DNA of 64,000 nucleotides from assembly GCA_023213315.1 (NCBI GenBank), contig JAKCPI010011712.1, positions 124,001-188,000 on the forward strand, written 5' to 3'. The stretch comes from Euborellia annulipes. Its lineage: Eukaryota; Arthropoda; Insecta; Dermaptera; Anisolabididae. Made by a program: the position numbers and the translations under genes. This document shows positions 13,101 to 25,100 of the stretch, in pieces (the first letter of the stretch is position 1; each line of letters begins with the position of its first letter). The notes under the pieces are model-generated. The model was given only the letters and a program-made list of their open reading frames with translations, did no database searches and had not been told where the DNA came from.

Positions 13101-16100
13101 AGTAGCAGGGGCGTATATAGAAATTTTTTTCGGGGGGGGCCCGAACTCAAAAATTTTTCTGCGGAAAATTTTTTTTTTCAAGAAACTATATTTTTTTTCA
13201 CAAGAAATTTTTTGCGGAACATTTTTTCTATTGCGGAACCAAAGTTGTCCATCCTGCGGAAAAATTTGTTGCGCTGATGTCTGTATATCCCTATATGTAT
13301 ATGTGTTTGGGAAATTTCGGGGGGGGGGCCCGGGCCCCCTCGGCCCCCCCCCATAAATACGCCCCTGACTAGTAGATGTATTTTGGAGTATATTATTTAG
13401 AATAATATAAAATTTTATAAAAATCAGAGCCCTTGGGGGGGGGGGGCAAATGCCCCCCTTTTACCCCCCCCAAATGACGCCACGGACAAGGAGGGGGGTA
13501 AAGGGGGTAATATCCCCCCCCCCCGATATTTGAGAAAAATATTTTTTTGGGAATTAGATTTTATTTTTAATATAACATTTTAAAAATTAATACTTAAAAA
13601 TTTGCTAAACAAGTACAGAATGCCCCTTTAAATTACCGAAAGTAAGAAAAAATTGTGGTACTGTCATATTAGATCTCCCTGAGAAACTCCTCTGCATCCG
13701 CTCTTGATTGTGACGTTAGTTTTTCATATTTAATTTTTATTTTAAGGGTTATTCTCGATGGAAATAGTTTCAAATTAATGAACTTTTCTAAACTAAGATG
13801 AAAAATCATTGTGTTGTTTTATGAAACCACGATGCAAGTGAAACTTTTTTCGAATCGTAGGCTTTTAACTGAAAATTTTCAGAAAATTATTCAATTAAGG
13901 GTATTAAAATCGCGTTTTTACCGGTAATCTTAACTTAATAATTGGAAAATGGGAATGATAATGGGAAATCAATTGGCGTATGTTAAATTAAAAACTGAGA
14001 AAAATATTTATTTAGTATTTGAATCATTTTAAATTATTTTAAAAATTATATTTTATCAATTTAAAAATTTAAAAATTAAATCTCACAATTATTTTTTTAT
14101 AATTCGTCATATATATAGAGATTTCAACTTTCCTATTTTTGTCGTCATGGCTTGTGACGTCATAACTTGTAGCGTCACGGCCTTTGACGTCACGGCTTGT
14201 AACGCGACATGCTGATAGAGAAACGAAAAAATTTGTGTCGATCAAAATAAAGTTTCACTTTAAAAAACTAAATTATTTATCTAAAAATGAATCTTTTCTA
14301 TGGTAACTTAAATTTTAGAAAACAAATTAAATTTTTTATATTCATAAATATTACCTTTGGCCTGAAGAGAAAACGATACTACTATTATTTACCCCTTTTA
14401 CATTAAAAGAAAATGTTGTCAGATGTGCGGCTAGTCTCACCATGTTTTTTAATTTAAAATAATTTCGCAATATCAGCTTCAATTATCAGTAAACTCCTTC
14501 GATAGAGAAGATTTAAATTTATTTTAAACTAGAGATGGACACAATCTAAATAAACTTTCTTCTTCTCTTTTAGATTCGACAAAATAAAATTTTAAATTGT
14601 CTAATTTTGCGAGAAAATATTAATATAAGAGAGAATATATTGTTCGAGATGACTGTACTTTTTCATAGCCACTTGTTCCTCTGTCATCTGGGTCTAATAT
14701 CATATCACGAGAAACTTAACTCTAAGCTTTAATTGTAATTTTAATTGTAATTAGCCTCCTGGCTGCAAGATATTAGGTTGCTGTCTAAATTCCAGGCGAG
14801 AGGAAATTTCATTAAGTCCAACTTAATATATTAAATAGATAAATGAAAAATGACCTAAACAATGATAAAAAGGAGAGACTTAAATAATTAGCGGCGAAAT
14901 TGTGCAAGTTTTGAGAGATTTCCATTTCCATACACCTTAAAGACCTGCTGTTATCTGACTTTTATAAATTAATTTCTCGATTTAATTAATTTAATATTCT
15001 TAAAAAAAAAAAATATTTAGAAAATATTAGAATGAATTTAACAAAGAGAATTTTTACTTAAAAATCTTTTTAGAGTCGCCTTTTTTTACGAACACAAAGT
15101 AATACTTAATATTTTATTTAAAAGTCACTATTCTCTACCCTTTATGTTTTTATTTGTTTTTTTTTCATGATTTAAAATATAAAACAATATAATCAATAGT
15201 TAATAACTCAAATATTGATTATATGTTTCTTTTCTATATGGAGTCACTCGCCGTAGTCGGGTGGCGCGGCTAGTCTATATAAAATCTATAAAAATCGCAG
15301 AAAACGTCCAACTGGGCCGCATGCGACCTGCAAGCCACATGCCTGATTTATACTAACAAATATAAATTATCGATGGGAATAAAGTAAATTGCTGGTGCAA
15401 AAACACAAATGATTTTCTCTCCTGACGAGATCATAATCAGTTTTTTTTTTTTTTTTTTTATATAAAATATTCAATCTTTTTTAATAAAATCTTTCGAAAA
15501 AATTAAGCTTAATTATAAAATAATTAAAACCAAGCATAAATCCCTGTTTTTTTTTTTTGTTTTTTTTTTTTTTAAGGTACTAAATCTATTCCGACATACT
15601 ATTTCAAGAGCTTTTGAAATGGCAATGAAAAAGAAAATTTTAATAAAAATTCTTAAATAAATAAAAAATGACCTATTTATTTATAAAGAATGAATATACC
15701 CAAGGAGAAAATAAAAACTTTTTTTTTTTTAAATATAAAAAGTCATAATTCGGAGTTTAATTTATTTTTAATTAATTCAAAAATACTCAAAGTAAATGAA
15801 AGAATTTTCTATAGGCTGATTTTAACATATAGAAAATAAACATGTTTAAGGGTCAATTAATTAAAAAAAAATTTTCATATTAAATCCTTTTTAAAAACAA
15901 CAGCTCATTTAAATTCTTTTCTTTCATTTTTAGAATGTTATAATGGACTATTTCAGTGATGAAAATGCTTAATCATGAACAAGGATAAAAGTATTTTCCC
16001 ATTTTTAATAAAGTACACTTCTTACAGCTACAAAAGAAATTCGGTTACCTCTTTTTGAAAAACAAAAAGCCCTCTTTCGTTTTTGTTATTAATAAATCGT

Positions 16101-19100
16101 AAAATTTATTAAACTTAATCTAATTCATGAAAAACATAATCATAAGTCTGTGAAAAGAGATGCTCCCTCCGTTTGTGGTGTTTGAGTCCCTAGTCAATGA
16201 GGCCAGTTCTGTAAATTATTGTTTACCAAGCTTTTTTATAGATAATTTTTAAATAATGTATAAAATGTTTGTGTAGAATACAATAACAGAAATGAAGATT
16301 AATACAGCCCTATTATTAAATCAAACTCCTTTATTACAAAACGTTTCGGCCAATTTTGTTTATTATACAGTATATATTCATTTTATTTATTTATTCTGTA
16401 CAATAAAATTGGCCGAAACGTTTTGTACAATAATAAAGGGGTTTGATTTAAAAATAGAAGCTTACTATCTGGCTGTATTCCTCTTCATTTTTGTGATTAG
16501 ATAATTTTTAATATTCAAAATTAAATTATTATGAATGATAGCAATTACACCGTACTGAGAGAAATATGGGATTAAATCCCTCGAACTCACCGACCAGAAT
16601 TTCAAAAAAATAAATTAAATAAACAAAGGGAGAGTAATATTATACTAAAATTTAAAAATTGTCAGAAATTATATAAAATTATTAACCTATAAAAACATTT
16701 TAAATTCGTAATTTTTTTTTTTCTTTGTTAGAAACTTTTTTTAAAATATTGAATCTAAAAATTAGTAAAAATAATAGACGGTTGGTTTTTGAACCCTTAT
16801 CAAAATTCCATCCCTCTTTTGCGAAACACCACTCTAAAATGTTTATATCAAGTATAGATAAATTTTTTAGAAAATATTTTTGAAACTCACCATTGAAAGA
16901 AAAACAATCCTTAAAATTTTAACTTAAAACGGTTCAACTCAATACTTTTTCAACTAGTCAATATATAATTCAAAAATTCACTTGTTATAGTTAGAAGCTT
17001 GATTAGTAGCTTTCAAAAGCACATCGCCATTTGGATCCTGTAAATAAGCTTTTAGCTTCCCATTGAACAACAATCAGGTTCAATTCGATTTGTTTCCACA
17101 CCCTTTCCTTCTATAAAAACCTTCCCTCTTTCTCTATATATAAATATTTACAGAACTAAATGGCAAAACCAATAAAATTCAATTTCAAAGATATTTTCCT
17201 AAGCAACGATCATAGATGGTGATGAAATAATATTAAGAAAATAGATCCAGCTTAATTTCACAATTTTTTCTTTCTTTATTTCAAAAATATTTCGATCTTA
17301 AAAAATAAACCCTTTCTAAAATATAATCAAAACGACCCCAAAAATGAAATTTCATACCCACGAATTTATAAATGGGAAGTACAGGACCTAAATTTCTCTT
17401 CCTCTTCCTTGGTACAGCGAATTCTGAAGAAATCTTGATTCTCAATAAGTATTGGAGGGCCTTCCCCTGAGGACCGATTTCCCTCAAATTTATAATAATT
17501 AGGGGAGGATCTCTTAGACCAGTGTTTCTCAAACTGTGTCGCACGGCATTCGGGTATATGAATTCACTTGGATAGCAATTTTAGGGAGAAATGGACGGCG
17601 CCACAAATTTCTCCGTCGACCAGGTGCAGTCCACTTAGAATATTCTAACTGGAATACAAATTGATGGATCCGTGGTTCAACTCCAGGCGGTACACCCTTA
17701 CTTTTTTCGGATATATAAATTAATAAATATTTAATTATAAAAAAATATTTATTAATTATAGAATAAAATTAGTAAATTTCTGAATTTACACCAAACCCAA
17801 GCGGCAACTCATTTTAATGGATGTTAATGGATACCTCAATGAAATTAATGACAATAAATTGCCATTAATCCCTTATGATTATAATAAATTCCTATCAATT
17901 TAGTAAAAAATATTTCAATCCTCTTTTTTAGTATTTTGTTTTGCTTATAAAAAACATTTCAACTTACTTCATATAACTCTATTTTTCTTCCGAAGATTTT
18001 ATTTTTTACTAATTTTCTGAATCTTTTATTTTACATTCATTTCTCAAATATTCTCGAAAAAAGTATCTTTTGAATTTTTACTAAATCAAATAAATTAAAG
18101 TGAAAATAATCGCTATAAATAGTGTAAATCTTTTTCGCTTTGATTATTGAAATTAAATGATTATTTTTTTTATTATTCTCTCTAAATTTTTGTTTTAGTA
18201 CAATTCTATATTCTTCAACTAAACAGAGGAGATCAAACAGCGCCAGGGATCAAAACATTCCAAGGGAAACTGACTGGAAATTATTTTGAATATCTATCTA
18301 GCTGATTGATTATTCACAGATTATGATTTTGGTTTAACAAACAATCATTTCGTCATATACGAAATTTTTTATCATTTGAAATTAAATTATTTTATATGCA
18401 ACATTATTTTATAAAGTTTCTAGTAAATATACTATAGGCCTATAAATAAAAGTCATTTCTCTATCCTCTAATCGTCTGTCTGTACCAAAATATCTCAGAA
18501 ACTATAAGAGTTTGAGAGTCATGAAATTTTGTTGAGGAGTTTGAAAATTGGGGCTTCAAAATTAAGAGGTTTGTGAAATTTTCTAAATAAATTTTATTCA
18601 ATAACTTGAAATTTAAGAGGAGAACAAGACAGACAATCAGTAGCTCGACCATATCAGCAGCAAAGTTAAGAGCAAGATAGGTTGGAGATCCCGAGTTCCT
18701 CTCCCGGAGCTAAGAAAATAAAAAAATTGCCATCTATTAGACTTTTCTCTTATAGATTGACTGTTGACAAATTATAAATAATATTTATTTTATTAAATAA
18801 AGAAAAAAAATTAATTCAGTGAGCCAAGAGCTTTAAACAAATCTAAAATTAATTTTGTAAATTTCTGTTAAGTTTCTCAATTTTGGCCTTGAGGTAAAAA
18901 TGTTATTTAAAAAAGACGTGCCATCCCCCGTATAGGCCTACTGTATAATTAACCTTTAAGTTATTTTGAGCAATTGGGAGCCAAAAATGAAAACGATATT
19001 TATAGCTTTTCGTAAATCTTTATACTTAATTTAACCTGCATTGATTCATTTTTATAGTCAATAAACATAAACAAAAGTCAGTCTATTTTATTTCGTACAA

Positions 19101-22100
19101 TTTTTGATGTTCATTGAAAGACATTCATGCTTCATAAAGCTTTGGAAACATTAGTTGGCTGTGTGATTAGTGAAGTATCTAAAAAATAATACCATCAAAA
19201 ATTATAATATTATTTATTACAAAAAAATTAAAATGGGGTGAAATTATTTATGAAGTTTGATTTTAAAGCCGACGTTCCACTCGGGACTAATTTCTTTCTT
19301 TTTTACTTTCTCTTACTTACATATAAGTATATATATGTTAATATATATAGTGAGAAAGTATTGGATTCATGTCAAAAATTGGATATCGAGATTTCGATGG
19401 AAATACACGTTTTGAGGTCCACTGAATCTAAAAACTAGTTTTCGGGACATTGTCTGTCTGTCTGTCTATGAACAATCTATGAATATCTCAAGAACCGAAA
19501 AACCTAAGAGGTCGAAATTTTATATTTAAGTTAGACACCTTCCTGGCATGTGACACGAAGGTTTTGAACAAATTCGACCAACGAGTAATAGTACTTTACT
19601 GATGTACTTTTTCAGTTTCTTTCGATTTCCTCAAAATTCGCTTGAACGATTTTGATTAAAATTCAAAAATCAATTATATTTTAGATGCTCTTTAAATTGT
19701 ATATTGTCATTTTGCCCTTGAGATCTTTTGAAGCACACTTTACTCTTGTAATTTATTTGAAAGATAGGAGAAGTTTGCCATGGTAACAAAATATAAATAT
19801 TTTCCCTTTTATAAATTTTACTTCTTGAATACTTAAGTCGACACAAAAAATCTGGTGGGACAAGCACAGAACACAACTTTATCTTACCAAAGGCAAGTCA
19901 CACCAGATTTGTATATATAAAAAAGCAAGTCCACAAATGTTCTTTAAAAGTAATTAATCAATTGCGAATTTCAATTAACAGTACATATTGCTATGACATA
20001 TTTAGTAGTTAGATTGCCGAAGGTAGGGAGGCAAGACTTGGTAATTAGGAGAATGCAAGTTGGAGAGATATATGCTTTTGTAATAAAATGGTCTAATTTG
20101 TGCCCACAGAGCCCTTTACTTGTTCGTGTTCGGCATCGTCTGTCTCAACGTGGTTAGCGTTCTATCTGGTCTTATCATCTTCGCCTCGTACGCTGACTGT
20201 GATCCTCTAAAAGCCGGGGTACGATATTTCTTATTTGCTCAAATTTTTTCACTGTTCTAAAAAAAAAAAAATAGTAAAGATCATTCTCTTTGAAATTGAA
20301 TATAAAATAGTAAGATGAATTAATTAAAAATAATATAAATTACTAGGTGAAAAAATCACATCTGGGTTCAAAGTTTGTTGTTTTTAGAAAATAAATTTCA
20401 AAATACAAATTAATTGCTCACAAGTACCTTTTTTTCAATTGGCTCAAACAAAATGCATTTACCATTTTTTTAACCTTGACCTCGGAAATTAATTATAATT
20501 AATTTATTTAAAATATAACAAAAATGTAAAAAATTCTTTGAAATTTTTCGATTCGGTCAAATTTTAAGACTTTTTGAATCGAATCCTTGATCAAAGACTA
20601 TTGTAGAAAAGTAGTTAATTTACTTTTGTGGAATTTTTTTTTTCAAAAAATAAAGGCTTGAAAAATTTCTGTCAAAGGCCTGTCAATTCAATATTTGTTC
20701 AAAAAAATAAATAAAAGTGTTTAAACATAAATTTTCAAATTAAAAGTCCCTTGAAAATCATAATTCTCTCTTAATCATCAAAATAAACAAAGTCAAATTT
20801 TGTATACTTCCGGTTGGTAAAAAAATCATTTTTAAAGTTAGAAAAAGTCCAAGCAGGGGGAGGTGGTAGGCCTATAGGTGCAAATTTTCTTCTTTATCCC
20901 TTCTCTAATTAAAACATCGCTCTCTTTTTTAAGATTTATTTATTTTTTTTTATAGTTAATCAATCGCGTAGATCAGATTTACACTTTCTTCGTGATGGAT
21001 ATTGGCCGGGACATTCCAGGAATTCCGGGTCTTTTTGTAGCAGGAATATTTAGCGCTGCTCTCAGGTATATAAATAAAAAATTTTACTACTAAATAAATT
21101 GTTTAAATGATAATAATTTTTTACAGCACGATGTCCAGCTGCCTTAATTCGTTAGCTGCCTGCATTTATGAAGATTTTTTAAAACCTTATTTCAATAAGA
21201 GCTCCGATTCAACTATTACCCACATTTTGAGAACTATTGTCGTTATTTTTGGAATAATCTGTATACTTATGGTGTATATAATTGAGCGCCTTGGAGGCGT
21301 AGTTGAGGTGAGTTTGCAATTTTATTAATATGAAATTTAATCTAAAATAATGAAAATCAAAAAAAAAAAACAATTTTTTTTCACGAATGTGTTTAATAAA
21401 GCTTTTGTGGTTTGAAATATTATTATTAGGAGAATTTTTAATTATAGACCACATTTTTGTGTTAAATATTTATTTAAAATATATAAATTTCAGGAGGAGT
21501 GACTGAATATATATTGAGTAGTGAGGATATCCAGGCAGCCAAAAAAACAATAAAGAAAATTATATTTGTCTTTATTTCATATCTTTGTCGACTATGTCGA
21601 ATATCGGCCGAAACGTCGACAAAGATATGAAATAAAGACAAATATAATTTTCTTTATTGTTTTTTTTGGCTGCCTGAATATCCTCACTACTCAAAAATAT
21701 ATAAATACTGTACAACGTTTCGACTGCTTATTCTGCAGCCGTTATCAAGTACTGTGCAGTTGCTCCGACTCAAGTGAACCAACTGTCATGTCCGTTACTT
21801 GCCTTTTTATGTACAGCGAAGTCAGTGCCATCTGTCGGCATTTCTGTGAAGTTAGATTCAAATTTTCTCGCCATTTTCACTCATTTCCATAAAGTTAGTC
21901 ACAATTATCAAAGCAAGTGTTTACATAAAAAGCATGATGTTACAATAAGTTTCCTGAGTTTGATTTGAAACCTTGTATAGTATTTATATATTTTTAATAA
22001 ATATTTAATACAAAAATGTGGTATATAATTAAAAATTCTCCTAATATTTTTTTTTTTTTCAATAAGATGGAATAATGCTTATGAGTATGTACTACTACAG

Positions 22101-25100
22101 AGACATTGACAGAGAAAAAATGAAGCAAGTTGCTCCAAATGCTTGATGCGAGACTGACATTAAACCTCAAGCAGTCACAAGTCAAAATGGGGAAAATTAT
22201 CAAACGAAAGAAAATTAATAAAAATAAAAGCGTGGAAAAACTCGACAGCTTGAGCTAGATATTATTAGTATAATAAAAAAGAAGTAGAAGTAATTTTTAG
22301 ATTTACCGAATGTCAAATTGAATGTCATCTTCATCTCTCATAATATAAAAAATACCATTCTTTTTTCTATATTTCTAACTAAAGGGCAAAATCGTTTGAC
22401 ATTCAAGAAATGCAAGTGTAGAGAATTGGAGGGGGGTTGCCTGAGGTCAGCCGAATAGCTATGCAAAAATATATATGGAGATATATAAATATTATATTTG
22501 ATCGTCTTGAGTCTTTGCCACAGTCTGGACTCTACAATGCAGCTTATAATCTATTACAGAAAATATAATAAAATTTAAATTGATCTATCTAAATAAAATA
22601 TAACGGTAACATGCTAGGAATATTTAGGGATGTATTTTTTTATTGAGAACCCCTTTGAAATCTTAATCAAACGATATTATTTTCGAAGCAAAGTTGAATG
22701 TTTTGCATTTTTGATATCTTCTACTACGGCATATGTAGAGAATAGGTTGGCTGCAAAAAATAAATTTTTGTCATTTCTTCCCGCCGATTGTTAGTTAATT
22801 GGCTAGAAAATAAAAATGGTCAAGTTTTAAGTAAATTGGATAAAGTTTGCTCGGGGCTCATTGAGGTTGAAATTTTGAATAATTTTGATTTTATGTAAAA
22901 AAAATAACAGCTTCATAAAATGAAAACTATGTGTCTTAGAAAGGTGATTCTTGTCTCATTTAATAACAAATTTTATTCTCTTGAAGTTTTATTATTAATT
23001 AATGAATACTTTTATTATTAATTCATTAATATAACCATTTCTTTATTAAAACCTATAGATTTAAAGTTATTCATTCAGGTTCTGGTTCAAAACCTCAAAT
23101 TTCTCTCTTCTGAAAAATTAATGTGGAATCACAACAGTACTAATATAATTATATCTATTTTTTTACTTTTTATTATTTGTACCACTACCAAAAGAAAATT
23201 ATAAAATTCCAAAAAATTTCGGCCATCAATAAGATAAAAGAAATTATTAAGAAAAATTTCTTTTTTTTTAAATTAATTTTTTATGCAGATTTCCAGACAT
23301 TGATCAATTAGAGTATTAGAATTTATTTAGTTGGTCTCTATTGTTAATAAAAATATATCCCAAAAATTTTTCTAATAAAATTTCTACTATTAAAAAAATA
23401 TTCTGAGATTCCACTCTCCAGTGAAGACGATATTTAAAAGGAAACAATTCCCTCGACTCCTTCCTCAACCATAACCATTTAACCATTGCGTCTTTTTTGA
23501 GACATCCAAGAGGCCAAAATCGGGGTGCAGAGCTTGTCGTATTTTAAGCCCTTTGAAAAGAAGCTTATTGCGCTTCTATATAAAGAAAGAACTCTATTCA
23601 ACAAATATATAATATTATGAAATTATTTATACAAAGAAAATTTTAAAATATCACGCTATTTTTGTGAAAACTTTTGAACCAGTCAGTTTCTTTTATAAAA
23701 TTGATTGTTATTTGTGCAATGAATAAAATAAAAATCGATATTATACGTCTCTGATTCGGGGGCCAGCAAAAAAATATTAATTTGAGATCTGATTAAATAA
23801 GGAAAGTGAGGTTTTTCTGGTGAGGTCGAATGCCACGAAAGCGCGAGTTCCAATCCATGTGTCCAGGTGGAGACTTGACCTACCAGCAAAAATATTCTCA
23901 CTAAATAACTCTTTTTATCTTTTAATGAATTAGTATAAATTTTAGAGTCCCTTTTGATTGTCTTGGGCACTTACCTTTAGTACCAATCCCTTCATTTGAG
24001 TTAAATTTTTTCTCTCCCATCTTTGAAATATTTATATATATTTCTAATATAAAAAATAATAAATTAATAAATGTACTTTTATATAATTTCATATTTTATT
24101 CAAACTTATTGTTTTAGTATAAAAAATATATAAAAAAATAATTGTTTTGATATTTTCGTAATTATTAAAAAAAAAATTTATAATAATACAGTTTATAAAA
24201 TGATTTTTATTTTTTAATTTTTATTGCCTAAAGCGAATTTTGATTTAAACAAGGACCTTGAATTTTAATTATCCTACATGATTAAAAAACGGCAGCCTAT
24301 ATGATTGTAATATTATATATGGTTTTATTTTTCTATATAGCTGTCTAATTATATGATTTCTTAATGATAATGAAACAAAATTTCTTTTTAATTTTTTCAA
24401 AAAGTAAAAAAAAAAGAAATCTCATTGTTTATAATGACAAAATGTTGAAGTATAACGGAATTTTTGAATTTAAAATATAATACGAGTTGGGTGTAACAGT
24501 TCCGAATGATAATTCTTCTTTTTAGTCATATGTTCGGTTATGATGAATTATAGACAAGGCCATGTTTTATCATTCATGTAAGCCTTCTCGAATTTAGTGT
24601 TGTGATTTTTCAACCACAAATGGTACCATTACTCATATGAAAAGATTACAGAGAAACATTGTGGGGTGGGCAGGAAATTAAAAATAATAGATGTTAAATT
24701 TATCTTAAAAACCGATATATAGGCCTTACTAAGAAGAGTGAGTTAAAGACAAATTAGCGTTTAGCGATCTAATTATCTTTGTGCGGTGCCATTTAACTAA
24801 CTTGAACATTGTTCCTATTGATTTTTGCAGGTGAGTTACTGCTTAGGTGGAACAGCTCAAGGGGCTTTGGCTGGAATGTTCCTTGTTGGACTCTTGGTTC
24901 CTCAAGTCAACAGCAAGGTAGTGTCACGACAACCTTTCTTTCTCTATTTCATTAAAATAAGTTAAATTATATATATATATATAGAAAAAAAATTGATTCC
25001 CTCATTGTACCCCTTTAAAACAACAATGCCGATAATCTAAGATGTATAATGTCATATTTTAACTGACAATTAGGCCTACATGAAAATAATTTTCCTATTT

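Larger units (their letters stand above)
12920..13706. mobile_element. Outer hAT-type element of a three-level nest, TSD ATTGTGAC
   Basis: Ends CAAGGGCGGATACAAGGAG and CTCCTCTGCATCCGCTCTTG, with exact 8-bp duplication ATTGTGAC at 12912-12919 and 13707-13714. Its own sequence amounts to about 230 bp after removing the inserted element at 12939-13485. A degenerate relative sits at 2764. Confidence 0.87.
12780..20109 (+). other. Intron 6
   Basis: 7.3 kb. Holds the three-level hAT nest (12920-13706), a 15-bp tandem repeat (14144-14203), an inverted repeat with GGCCGAAACGTT (16318-16458), a hAT-end-like sequence CAGTGTTTCTCAAACTGTG at 17520, a B-box-like patch at 17655, another at 18690 and an ACTTTCTCTTA-family copy (19305-19910). 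The stretches 14250-16250 and 17700-18450 show nothing beyond A/T runs and a G+C patch at 15240-15290. Confidence 0.6.
21308..24830 (+). other. Intron 9
   Basis: 3.5 kb. The left part is the foldback element 21426-22048. A tRNA-like patch (GCGCGAGTTCCAATCCATG) is at 23850-23870. The remaining 2.6 kb is A+T-rich with no feature seen. Confidence 0.6.

Noticed and set aside
12825..13277. Open frames of 75 and 120 codons on opposite strands
   Set aside because: Both are translations of G/C and A/T runs inside the nested hAT elements; no domain and no splice context.
17281..17544. 87-codon minus-strand frame next to CAGTGTTTCTCAAACTGTG
   Set aside because: The adjoining hAT-end-like sequence indicates repeat DNA; the peptide has no recognised domain.
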